Assembly: GCA_018304205.1 (NCBI GenBank)
Contig: JAGVWR010000058.1
Span: 1 to 5,147 of the forward strand
Reading direction: 5' to 3'
Source of the DNA: Candidatus Pacearchaeota archaeon
GTDB lineage: Archaea > Nanobdellota > Nanobdellia > Pacearchaeales > GW2011-AR1
Length of the DNA: 5,147 bases
Shown: positions 1 through 5,060 of the stretch, piece by piece
Layout of the letters: each line of letters starts with the position of its first letter
Position numbering within the stretch: the stretch's first letter is position 1
Notes under the pieces: model-generated
Seen by the model: only the letters and a program-made list of their open reading frames with translations
Databases searched by the model: none
Told to the model about the DNA's origin: nothing
Made by a program: the position numbers and the translations under genes

Positions 1-413
1 GTAAGTGAAACGCTGGTTGTGCTACTAGTAATTGTTTGGAATAAATAAGGACCAGGAGGAGTTACAACAACACTATTTGTTATGTTAGCAGACAAATTTC
101 CTGTGTTTGTGTTTCTTATTGATGAATCTACTTTTATTTTAGGGGTTTCTTGTAATGCGCTCGTCACTTCAGGATATCCTACTGTAACTGCAACTGTTGT
201 GTTTGCTTTTGCCGCTAAAACAACACTATCTGCAGCAAAACTCATTCCCCTTGGAGTTCCAGAAGGGAAAGTCGCAGTCAAATAATCTGTGCTAAATGTG
301 CTTGATATTTGAGCAATTGTAAATGTTACTGAACAATTATTCGTTGAGTAAGCAATATCTCCAGAATTATTTATACTTATATTTCCAAGTTGTTTACTTT
401 GGAAATATCCTAT
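1..413 (-). pseudogene. Downstream remnant of the LamG/Ig-like surface glycoprotein gene, out of frame after a 43-bp duplication
   Basis: The minus strand has one frame open from position 413 to the window edge, about 137 codons, with no credible start and a TAA at 414-416 just upstream. Its first residues (GYFQSKQLGNISIN) repeat the last in-frame residues of the upstream reading frame, because both are encoded by the two copies of the duplication. It then continues as NNSGDIAYSTNNCSVTFTIA and on through a Ser/Thr/Asn-rich, beta-rich stretch with sequons such as NCS, NTT and NIT, ending near a Pro-Pro-Gly-Pro linker. No known domain is recognised. The style matches the extracellular domains upstream, so this should be the C-terminal continuation of the same secreted protein. 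As the sequence stands it would not be translated, because ribosomes stop in the duplicated copy. The gene continues beyond position 1. Confidence 0.85.
379..408. repeat. Inverted repeat (hairpin) in copy 1 of the duplication
   Basis: The arms ATATTTCCAA (379-388) and TTGGAAATAT (399-408) are perfect reverse complements over 10 bp around a 10-nt loop. The stem does not extend outward (378 T against 409 C). It lies within codons for YFQSKQLGNI, so it may be a coding coincidence. A hairpin of this size can nonetheless promote slippage or template switching, which offers a mechanism for the tandem duplication. Confidence 0.8.
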
Positions 414-2142
414 TTATACTTATATTTCCAAGTTGTTTACTTTGGAAATATCCCGATAATTCTTCAAATGCAGTTGGTCTTACGCTCCAACTGCAATCCC
501 ATGTTGCTTCAATTGTATAATTTGCAGTTGTATTTGCATTTCCAAATGAATCATTTCTAAAGATATTATAAGTATAATTTCTTTCTAAATTAGGCAAAGT
601 AATATTTGCAGAATAAATTGTATTTGTAATATTCGACATTGAATAATTTATCCAATTAGTAGAATTATAAAACTGCAAGAATACCTTATCTATTGAAAAC
701 AAATCATCTGCAACAGTTGCATTAAATATCAAATTTGCAAGGGGATCTAAGTCATCAGTTGTATTTCCAGTAAATCTGATATTTGTAACATTCGGGGCAG
801 TATTATCCAAAGTGAAAGTCCTAAACAAGGAAGTATTCTGATTTCCTCCTCCATCAGTACAGTTCACATTCCATAAATGCACACCATCACTTAATCCAGA
901 AGCGTTGATATTTGTCAATGTTCCATTAATAACGCTTGAATTTGTATTTTTACTTGTTCCATCAATATATAATATACAAGATAAAGTTGTTGCAATATTG
1001 TCTGTTCCAGTAAAATTAAATATTGTGTTTTGCCCAGTTAAGTTGCTCGCGTTTACTGGAGCATTCAATGTAATTTCTGGAGGTATATTATCCGTAAGTA
1101 TTGTCCATGTCTCAGTATTATTAATATTTCCTTCAGTATCTATTGCACTAGCATTAAAGTAATAAGTTCCAACTAATGCCAATCCAGTAAAGTTAAGATA
1201 GAATGGGCTTGTTGTGCTCACGCTCGTATTCAACAAAGCAGTTGAATTATATAATCTTACAGTTATATTTGCTAAATGTGAATCGCTCGCAGTCACATTA
1301 ACTAAAATGTAAGGCCTTGTTATTGATGTTCCATTGCCATCACTAGGACTTGTAAAATTAATACTTGGAGATACAGTATCAAATATTGTAAAACTATTAT
1401 TTCCAGAAATCAAAGGCGAATAGAAATTACTACTTCCACTCAATAATTTATAACTTGGCAACAAGTTTGTAGTTCCTAAACTTATATTAAACTGCATATT
1501 TGTAGCATCAGAGCTAATATTAACATATTCCCCATAAGTCCATTTCGCCCTTCCTTTGCTATACAATTCTCTTATTTCTCCAGCAGATAAACTTCTGTTG
1601 AAAATCATTACTTCGTCTATTGAGCCGTTGAAAAAATGTCCTGTTGCATATGACGTGGATCCAATAGATTTAGCACCATTATAAGAAGAGATTGCATATC
1701 CTGCTTGAGCTCCTTGTCCAATTCCATCTTTATATAATTCAACATGCGTTCCATTGTGAACCACAGTTACAAAAATCCAAGTATTAGCAGAAATTGTATT
1801 TGCATTAGAACAGATCCAAGCTGTTCCAGACCAAAATCCAATCTTCGTGCTATCTGTGCAGACGCCAGAAACAGCACCAAGAGTTAAACTATATCCAGGA
1901 TAAGGAAAAGTTGTGTTGTGTCCCCCGACAATCATTTTAAGAGTGGAACCAGTTCCAAGAGAGGTCGGATAAATCCAAGCCGCAATAGTCAACTTAGTTG
2001 GACTATTAATTGCTCCAGCCCCAGAAATACTAATATAATCATTCACACCATCAAAATTCATCTGTCTTCCATAAGGAAAATTCCCTAATTTAGTTCCATT
2101 GCCACCAATTACAGTCCCATTGTTTATTCCAGTTCTATCCAC
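394..2142 (-). CDS. Secreted LamG plus triple Ig-like surface glycoprotein, middle segment of a broken gene
   Basis: This is a 582-codon frame opening at a GTG (2142) with no signal peptide. Residues 1-195 form a LamG/concanavalin-like jelly-roll domain that lacks its first strand. The core FDGVNDYISI, the TIAAWIY strand and the closing FNGSIDEVMIFNRSLSAGEI motif are all visible. Residues 255-351, 352-446 and 447-545 are three Ig-like repeats of about 95 residues, opening with DTVSPSI, DNIPPEI and DNTAPNV. About 38 N-X-S/T sequons are present, as expected of a glycosylated archaeal envelope protein. LamG domains usually bind carbohydrate or mediate adhesion; the ligand is unknown. The lack of a signal peptide and the mid-domain start argue that this is the continuation of the gene at 2135-3781, which it overlaps by 8 bp. 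The last five residues (RIFPK) come from the frameshifting 43-bp duplication. The GTG is simply the first start-like codon, so independent translation is doubtful. Confidence 0.8.
   Translation of the reverse strand: MDRTGINNGTVIGGNGTKLGNFPYGRQMNFDGVNDYISISGAGAINSPTKLTIAAWIYPTSLGTGSTLKMIVGGHNTTFPYPGYSLTLGAVSGVCTDSTKIGFWSGTAWICSNANTISANTWIFVTVVHNGTHVELYKDGIGQGAQAGYAISSYNGAKSIGSTSYATGHFFNGSIDEVMIFNRSLSAGEIRELYSKGRAKWTYGEYVNISSDATNMQFNISLGTTNLLPSYKLLSGSSNFYSPLISGNNSFTIFDTVSPSINFTSPSDGNGTSITRPYILVNVTASDSHLANITVRLYNSTALLNTSVSTTSPFYLNFTGLALVGTYYFNASAIDTEGNINNTETWTILTDNIPPEITLNAPVNASNLTGQNTIFNFTGTDNIATTLSCILYIDGTSKNTNSSVINGTLTNINASGLSDGVHLWNVNCTDGGGNQNTSLFRTFTLDNTAPNVTNIRFTGNTTDDLDPLANLIFNATVADDLFSIDKVFLQFYNSTNWINYSMSNITNTIYSANITLPNLERNYTYNIFRNDSFGNANTTANYTIEATWDCSWSVRPTAFEELSGYFQSKQLGNISINRIFPK
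422..451. repeat. Inverted repeat (hairpin) in copy 2 of the duplication
   Basis: This is the same 10-bp arms (422-431 and 442-451) and 10-nt loop as in copy 1, offset by exactly 43 bp. The four arms can pair within a copy or between copies, so alternative larger cruciforms are possible here. It is not a terminator: there is no T-run after the stem in the direction of transcription, and the site is inside a gene. Confidence 0.8.
1571..1632 (-). repeat. Shared DNA segment encoding the LamG closing motif, copy B
   Basis: This 62-bp stretch matches 3021-3082 at about 49 of 62 positions by eye, including identical runs of 13 bases (TTACTTCGTCTAT) and 11 bases (GAGCCGTTGAA). It encodes FNGSIDEVMIFNRSLSAGEI. 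Similarity at the DNA level, including many third positions, suggests a recent common origin or exchange between the LamG domains of the locus. Confidence 0.6.
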
Positions 2143-3781
2143 TACAATTATTACCTTCTAAGTCGCTAGTATTATAATCATAAGATATATTCCACTCTCC
2201 AAGTCTTAAACTTACATTAGTGTTAAAGTTTCTTTCAAATCCATTTCCTGTAAAGTTAACTTTATCATTCCCACTTGTAATATTAAAGCTCTTCGTCTCA
2301 ACAGTTCCAGGGTTCTTAAAACGAGAAGATTGATTATTATAAATATCTAAGATTTCAGTTGAATTTAGCTCTCTTGAGAATATCATTAACTCGTCTAAAG
2401 TTCCATTCAATAAAAGTGTTCCATCATGGAATCTTCCTATTTCTACAGGTTGAGTAGTATCTGAAATAGAAGTAAATGTTCCAGAATTAACATCTCTTAT
2501 CATTGTTTGTTGAACACCATTAAGATAAATTGTAGTTTTATTAACCATTCCAGACTTTGTATTATTGAATGTTACAACTACATGAGTCCACTGATTAAGA
2601 GTTATATTATTTGCAGATTTTGCAGAGTCATATGCTCCTGCTGAATTTACACTATTACTATTTTGTTTAACCCACTGGGAAATAGATAATACTCCATTTG
2701 CTCCTGCCTGACTTTCTAATGCGGCATTATCAGCAATAGTTATATAATCATTCTTCCCATCAAAACTAACGGCGTCATCATAAACACCATTAGAAAACGT
2801 TTGATTGTTTCCAAAATTAGTATAGGTTCCATCTAAATTATTTGAAGTGTAATCATACGCAGTTACAATATCATTACTTCCCGCCTGATATGCTCCATGA
2901 TTATTATTCCCTGAAGAATCTAGGACTTTAACGTTTGTTGTATCATCCATATTCCACTGTCCAACTAGTCCATTTGTAACTGAATTGTGAGTTCCATTTG
3001 TGCCATTGTTATATAATGCAAGTATTTCTCCAGCTGTCAAAGAACGGTTGAAGATTGTTACTTCGTCTATGGAGCCGTTGAATAGATTTGCCATATTTAT
3101 TTGTGCTCCCAAACTTAATTGCGCGGGATTTCCAAATGCTGAAGAAGGCACTGTTCCTGTTAAAGTTCCTTGTGAAATTTCTCCATTCAGATACATGATA
3201 ATATCGGTTCCGTTATACACTCCAGCTATATGATTCCATGTTCCAGCAGTTATAGAAGAAGCAGTTACTCTATAATTATCATTGCTTCCAGTTCCTGAAA
3301 TATCTAAGAAAGGAGTTCCGACTCCTGCGACTGTTGCTCCAAGTTTATATTGTTGTCCAGTTACACCCCACCTTCCAGCTATAGTCTGGTAACCATTTAA
3401 TCCATTAAGTTTAACCCAAGCAGAAACTGTTAAATTAGTGGTTAAATTTGTACCCTGAGAGTTATCGACAATAATCAAATCATCCTTACCATCAAAATCC
3501 CTCGCCCTTGAAACTTTACCAGAAGGATTAATCTTACTGAAAGGAGAATCGCCATCAAGAGGATAATATGCAACCAAGGAGTTGTAAGGAGCCGTGGCTT
3601 CAATTTCCAAATGGCTGAAATTAGCTTCATTCGTGCTATTCACATTAAATGCTCCTGCGAAGAAAGTTTGTATTTGATTAGTCTGTATCAATGCATAAGA
3701 CAATGGCAGAATAACAATTAAAAACATTGCCACAATTAGAACTTTCTTAATTTTATTTAATCTATAATCTTTTCCTTTCAT
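2135..3781 (-). CDS. Secreted protein with two LamG domains, upstream segment of a broken surface glycoprotein gene
   Basis: This frame encodes 548 residues from the ATG at 3781. An in-frame TTG at 3793 is possible, but the ATG gives a compact basic n-region (KGKDYRLNKIKK) before a hydrophobic core (about 14-30, VLIVAMFLIVILPLSYA), which is a typical export signal. LamG 1 spans about 66-258 (SLVAYYPLDGD, FDGKDDL, SAWVKLNG, closing FNGSIDEVTIFNRSL). LamG 2 spans about 271-483 (GLVGQWNMDD, FDGKNDYI, NGTLDELMIFSREL). LamG 2 is aberrant, with an enlarged head and about 30 residues missing centrally. There are roughly 22 sequons. The product is expected outside the cell, possibly as an adhesin or carbohydrate-binding surface protein. 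The frame stops in a linker (GNNCSG) exactly where the next frame opens in mid-LamG, so the natural protein probably continued through 394-2142. The ATG lies 18 bp after the stop of the stub upstream, and no TATA box is obvious between them, so the two are probably co-transcribed. Confidence 0.85.
   Translation of the reverse strand: MKGKDYRLNKIKKVLIVAMFLIVILPLSYALIQTNQIQTFFAGAFNVNSTNEANFSHLEIEATAPYNSLVAYYPLDGDSPFSKINPSGKVSRARDFDGKDDLIIVDNSQGTNLTTNLTVSAWVKLNGLNGYQTIAGRWGVTGQQYKLGATVAGVGTPFLDISGTGSNDNYRVTASSITAGTWNHIAGVYNGTDIIMYLNGEISQGTLTGTVPSSAFGNPAQLSLGAQINMANLFNGSIDEVTIFNRSLTAGEILALYNNGTNGTHNSVTNGLVGQWNMDDTTNVKVLDSSGNNNHGAYQAGSNDIVTAYDYTSNNLDGTYTNFGNNQTFSNGVYDDAVSFDGKNDYITIADNAALESQAGANGVLSISQWVKQNSNSVNSAGAYDSAKSANNITLNQWTHVVVTFNNTKSGMVNKTTIYLNGVQQTMIRDVNSGTFTSISDTTQPVEIGRFHDGTLLLNGTLDELMIFSRELNSTEILDIYNNQSSRFKNPGTVETKSFNITSGNDKVNFTGNGFERNFNTNVSLRLGEWNISYDYNTSDLEGNNCSG
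2138..2157 (-). other. Inferred frameshift/deletion junction between the two LamG reading frames
   Basis: The upstream frame is open down to its TAG at 2135-2137, and the downstream frame is open from 2157, just after a TAG at 2158-2160. Any one- or two-base shift in these 20 bases would join them, reading roughly ...SDLEGNN then VVDRTGINNGTVIGG. DRTGINNGT matches the 'D-x-S-G-x-x-N-N-G-T' part of a LamG head. However, no clear LVxYWxFD strand precedes it, so a small deletion may also have occurred. No slippery heptamer is visible that would point to programmed frameshifting. Confidence 0.6.
3021..3082 (-). repeat. Shared DNA segment encoding the LamG closing motif, copy A
   Basis: This is the partner of 1571-1632, with about 79% identity by eye and exact 13- and 11-base runs. 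It encodes FNGSIDEVTIFNRSLTAGEI at the end of LamG 1. Short exact runs like these are potential substrates for recombination between LamG domains. The third LamG domain, closing near 2351-2412, is clearly more diverged at DNA level. Confidence 0.6.
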
Positions 3782-3799
3782 TTTAAATTCCAATTCTAC

Positions 3800-4057
3800 T
3801 TATGCGATCTCCGTTATTTTGAATCCACTGTTATGGCTATCTTTATCAAAGCTCCAGTATGCAACTAATTTGTCGTAAGGATTCTGACCATAAATTTGTA
3901 AATGTGTAGAGTTAATCTCGAAAGTCGTATTAGAAGAAACACTAATCATATTTGTAAAATGCTTCATCCAACTAAACTGTAAGCAAAGATAATTATTAAA
4001 AAGAATAGCACTAGTAAATAGATTTTCTCTTCTATTTCTAATCAATTCGTTCACCAT
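3800..4057 (-). pseudogene. Truncated 5' stub of a LamG surface-protein gene with an out-of-frame signal peptide
   Basis: The 85-codon frame from the ATG at 4057 reads MVNELIRNRREN and then a non-signal sequence. In the neighbouring frame, however, 4020-3967 encodes YLLVLFFLIIIFAYSLVG, an evident signal-peptide core ending at a TGA (3964-3966). The original frame then resumes with WMKHFTNMISVSSNTTFEINSTHLQIYG and PYDKLVAYWSFDKD. This aligns with the start of the next gene (LSYALIQ...FNVNSTNEANFSHLEIEATAPYNSLVAYYPLDGD). Two compensating indels, one before about 4021 and one near 3966-3975, would restore a normal secreted N-terminus. The LamG domain is cut off about 12 residues after its first strand (SHNSGFKITEIA, then stop). 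It is most simply a decayed paralogue of the downstream gene. It may still act as a leader cistron carrying that gene's promoter. Sequencing indels are an alternative explanation for the frameshifts, but not for the truncation. Confidence 0.75.
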
Positions 4058-4090
4058 CTTTTCAAATTATATTTTAGAGAAAGAGTTAGT

Positions 4091-4098
4091 ATATAAAC
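4091..4098 (-). promoter_or_regulatory. Putative TATA box of the minus-strand surface-protein operon
   Basis: On the minus strand this reads TTTATATA. Its first base (4098) is 41 bases upstream of the ATG at 4057, so initiation would be expected near 4068-4070, leaving a leader of about 11-13 nt. No other well-placed TATA-like element was seen for this direction. The region is AT-rich, so chance matches are likely. Confidence 0.5.
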
Positions 4099-4171
4099 TT
4101 AGCTATTATGTTATTAATATATACTTAATAGTAATATACTAAAGAGAAGAAGATAAATCGAAACTTAGACG

Positions 4172-4184
4172 AAAGATTTAAATA
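4172..4184 (+). promoter_or_regulatory. Archaeal BRE/TATA element of the first toxin-antitoxin module
   Basis: AAAGATTTAAATA contains the TATA-like core TTTAAATA (4177-4184) with an A-rich BRE-like flank. The core begins 36 bases before the antitoxin ATG (4213), predicting a start near 4205-4207 and a very short leader. The same 13 bases recur exactly at 5027-5039 before the second module, which strengthens the call. Confidence 0.65.
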
Positions 4185-4193
4185 ATACTAAAC

Positions 4194-4204
4194 ACATAAT
4201 ATGT
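4194..4204. promoter_or_regulatory. Possible operator palindrome between the TATA box and the first antitoxin
   Basis: ACATA-A-TATGT is a perfect inverted repeat with 5-bp arms around one base, lying over the predicted transcription start. RHH antitoxins generally repress their own operon by binding palindromes near the promoter, so this is a candidate site. It is short and AT-rich, so chance cannot be excluded. Confidence 0.35.
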
Positions 4205-4212
4205 AATACAGA

Positions 4213-4518
4213 ATGAAAGAAAAATTAATGACCTTTAGGTTACCTTTAGAAATTGACATTGAAATAGAAAGAATTGCAAAACTTGAAGACAGCGACAAAT
4301 CTAAGTTAATTAGGGAATTAATAATATCAGGAATCAAAGAAAAGAAAATTGAAGAGTTAATTAAGCTATATGAAAAAGGAAAAGTTACATTATGGAAAGC
4401 TGCACGTTTAGCCAAAATTTCTCTATGGGAAATGATAGAGATTGTGAAAGAAAGAAAGATACCTGCCCAGTATGGAGAAACCGAACTAAAAAAAGATATT
4501 GAAGCATTAAAAGAATGA
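4213..4518 (+). CDS. Antitoxin, N-terminal ribbon-helix-helix with UPF0175-type C-terminal domain
   Basis: The 101-residue protein opens with a ribbon-helix-helix pattern: a strand at about 4-10 (KLMTFRL), helix 12-23 (LEIDIEIERIAK) and helix 26-41 (DSDKSKLIRELIISGI). Residues 48-99 carry the UPF0175 signature LYEKGKVTLWKAARLAKIS-LWEMIEIVKERKIP-QYGETELKKDIEAL, an HTH-like element and tail found in antitoxins paired with DUF3368 PIN proteins. The expected role is to bind and neutralise the toxin encoded next and to repress the shared promoter through the RHH half. Its stop overlaps the toxin start by 4 bp (ATGA), so translational coupling is likely. The start at 4213 suits the TATA spacing better than the internal Met at codon 6. 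There is no Shine-Dalgarno sequence, consistent with a near-leaderless mRNA. Family assignment is from motif recognition only. Confidence 0.85.
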   Translation: MKEKLMTFRLPLEIDIEIERIAKLEDSDKSKLIRELIISGIKEKKIEELIKLYEKGKVTLWKAARLAKISLWEMIEIVKERKIPAQYGETELKKDIEALKE

Positions 4519-5024
4519 TTATCTCTAATTCAAGCCCATTAATTTACCTATCGAAACTTGACAGACTTTATCTATTAAAAGACCTTTTTAAGAAGATTCT
4601 AATACCCAATGAGGTGTATGAAGAAGTAGTTGTTGTAGGCAAACAAAAGAATTTCTATGATTCCTTAAAAATTGAAAATGCCATTAGGGAAGGATGGATA
4701 GTAATTAAAGAGGTTAATGGTTTTAAAGAACTAGAAATGTTTTCTTCAGAGATTGATTTAGGAGAACTGGCAGTAATAAAACTTGCAAAAAAAGAAAATC
4801 CTGAATTAATCTTAATTGATGATGCTTCCGCAAGAGTGATTGCGGAAAGTTTTGGATTTAAAGTTAGAGGAACAATATATGTATTACTCTCTGCATATAA
4901 AAGAAAACTAATAAAGAAAACTGAAATAAAAGATTTAATTGACAATTTAGTTTTAACAGGTTTTAGAATATCTCAAGAGTTTTACATCCAGATCATGAAA
5001 TTGCTAGAAGATTATAAATCATAA
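4515..5024 (+). CDS. PIN-domain ribonuclease toxin, DUF3368 family (VapC-like)
   Basis: The 169-residue protein shows the DUF3368 pattern in order: N-terminal strand IISNSSPLIYLSKL (2-15), IPNEVYEEVV (30-39), the acidic turn DLGELAVIKLA (81-91), LILIDDASARVIAESFGFKVRGTIYVLL (98-125) and a C-terminal GFRISQEFY (149-157). Candidate metal-binding acids of the PIN fold are E36 or E37, E84 and D102/D103. The usual first Asp is Asn (N5), a substitution I recall as common in this family, so it need not mean loss of activity. PIN toxins are Mg2+-dependent ribonucleases that cut RNA and arrest translation when not bound by antitoxin; the target here is unknown. The ATG lies within the antitoxin stop codon (ATGA overlap), and the length is normal for the family, so the gene appears intact. 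No terminator is visible before the next promoter 2 bp downstream. Confidence 0.88.
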   Translation: MIISNSSPLIYLSKLDRLYLLKDLFKKILIPNEVYEEVVVVGKQKNFYDSLKIENAIREGWIVIKEVNGFKELEMFSSEIDLGELAVIKLAKKENPELILIDDASARVIAESFGFKVRGTIYVLLSAYKRKLIKKTEIKDLIDNLVLTGFRISQEFYIQIMKLLEDYKS

Positions 5025-5026
5025 CA

Positions 5027-5039
5027 AAAGATTTAAATA
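5027..5039 (+). promoter_or_regulatory. Archaeal BRE/TATA element of the second toxin-antitoxin module
   Basis: AAAGATTTAAATA, identical to 4172-4184, lies directly after the toxin stop codon. The core TTTAAATA (5032-5039) begins 29 bases before the ATG at 5061, which places initiation at or next to the A of that ATG. This predicts a leaderless transcript. Confidence 0.7.
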
Positions 5040-5042
5040 GCT

Positions 5043-5058
5043 GTATACATACATGTAT
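5043..5058. promoter_or_regulatory. Adjacent palindromes between the TATA box and the second antitoxin, possible operator
   Basis: GTATAC (5043-5048) is directly followed by the perfect 10-bp palindrome ATACATGTAT (5049-5058). They fill the space between the TATA box and the predicted start site, where a bound antitoxin would block transcription. This placement parallels the palindrome before the first module. A role as operator is inference. Confidence 0.4.
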
Positions 5059-5060
5059 CT

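Larger units (their letters stand above)
368..453. repeat. Perfect 43-bp tandem duplication that breaks the reading frame
   Basis: Positions 368-410 and 411-453 are identical over all 43 bases; the flanking bases differ (367 T against 410 C; 411 T against 454 C). Because 43 is not a multiple of three, the second copy shifts the minus-strand frame. After GYFQSKQLGNISIN the ribosome enters the copy in another frame, reads RIFPK and stops at 394. Deleting one copy gives AAT-AAT-TCT-GGA and a frame that stays open to position 1. Every copy number of two or more meets the same stop, so only the one-copy state is open. Each copy carries a 10-bp-stem hairpin. Confidence 0.95.

Noticed and set aside
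379..451. Inverted repeats read as a site-specific recombination (att/dif-like) site or as a CRISPR fragment
   Set aside because: The unit encodes GYFQSKQLGNISIN in frame with the flanking protein. There are only two directly adjacent copies with no spacer, and no recombinase or cas gene lies in the window.
82..520. Plus-strand open frames at 82-285 and 323-520
   Set aside because: They lie opposite the surface-protein reading frame, have no promoter or recognisable domain, and the second exists partly because of the duplication.
905..1162. Plus-strand open frame
   Set aside because: It is antisense to the Ig-like repeats. Its hydrophobic translation is what the antisense of Asn/Thr-rich codons produces.
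2121..2160. Programmed ribosomal frameshift between the two LamG frames
   Set aside because: No slippery heptamer or strong downstream structure is seen, and the downstream frame appears to lack the first LamG strand, which fits an indel or deletion better.
3000..3233. Plus-strand open frame
   Set aside because: It is antisense to LamG 1, with no domain or start signals.
4087..4142. Inverted repeats AGTATATA/TATATACT and TAGTAATATACTA in the divergent intergenic region as operators
   Set aside because: They are short and built almost wholly of A and T in an AT-rich spacer, so chance is as likely an explanation.
4201..4206. Start-stop mini-ORF ATGTAA before the first antitoxin
   Set aside because: The TATA spacing predicts initiation at about 4205-4207, so it is probably not in the mRNA.
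4188..4945. Minus-strand open frames at 4188-4415 and 4655-4945
   Set aside because: They are antisense shadows of the antitoxin and toxin, whose family motifs are clear on the plus strand.
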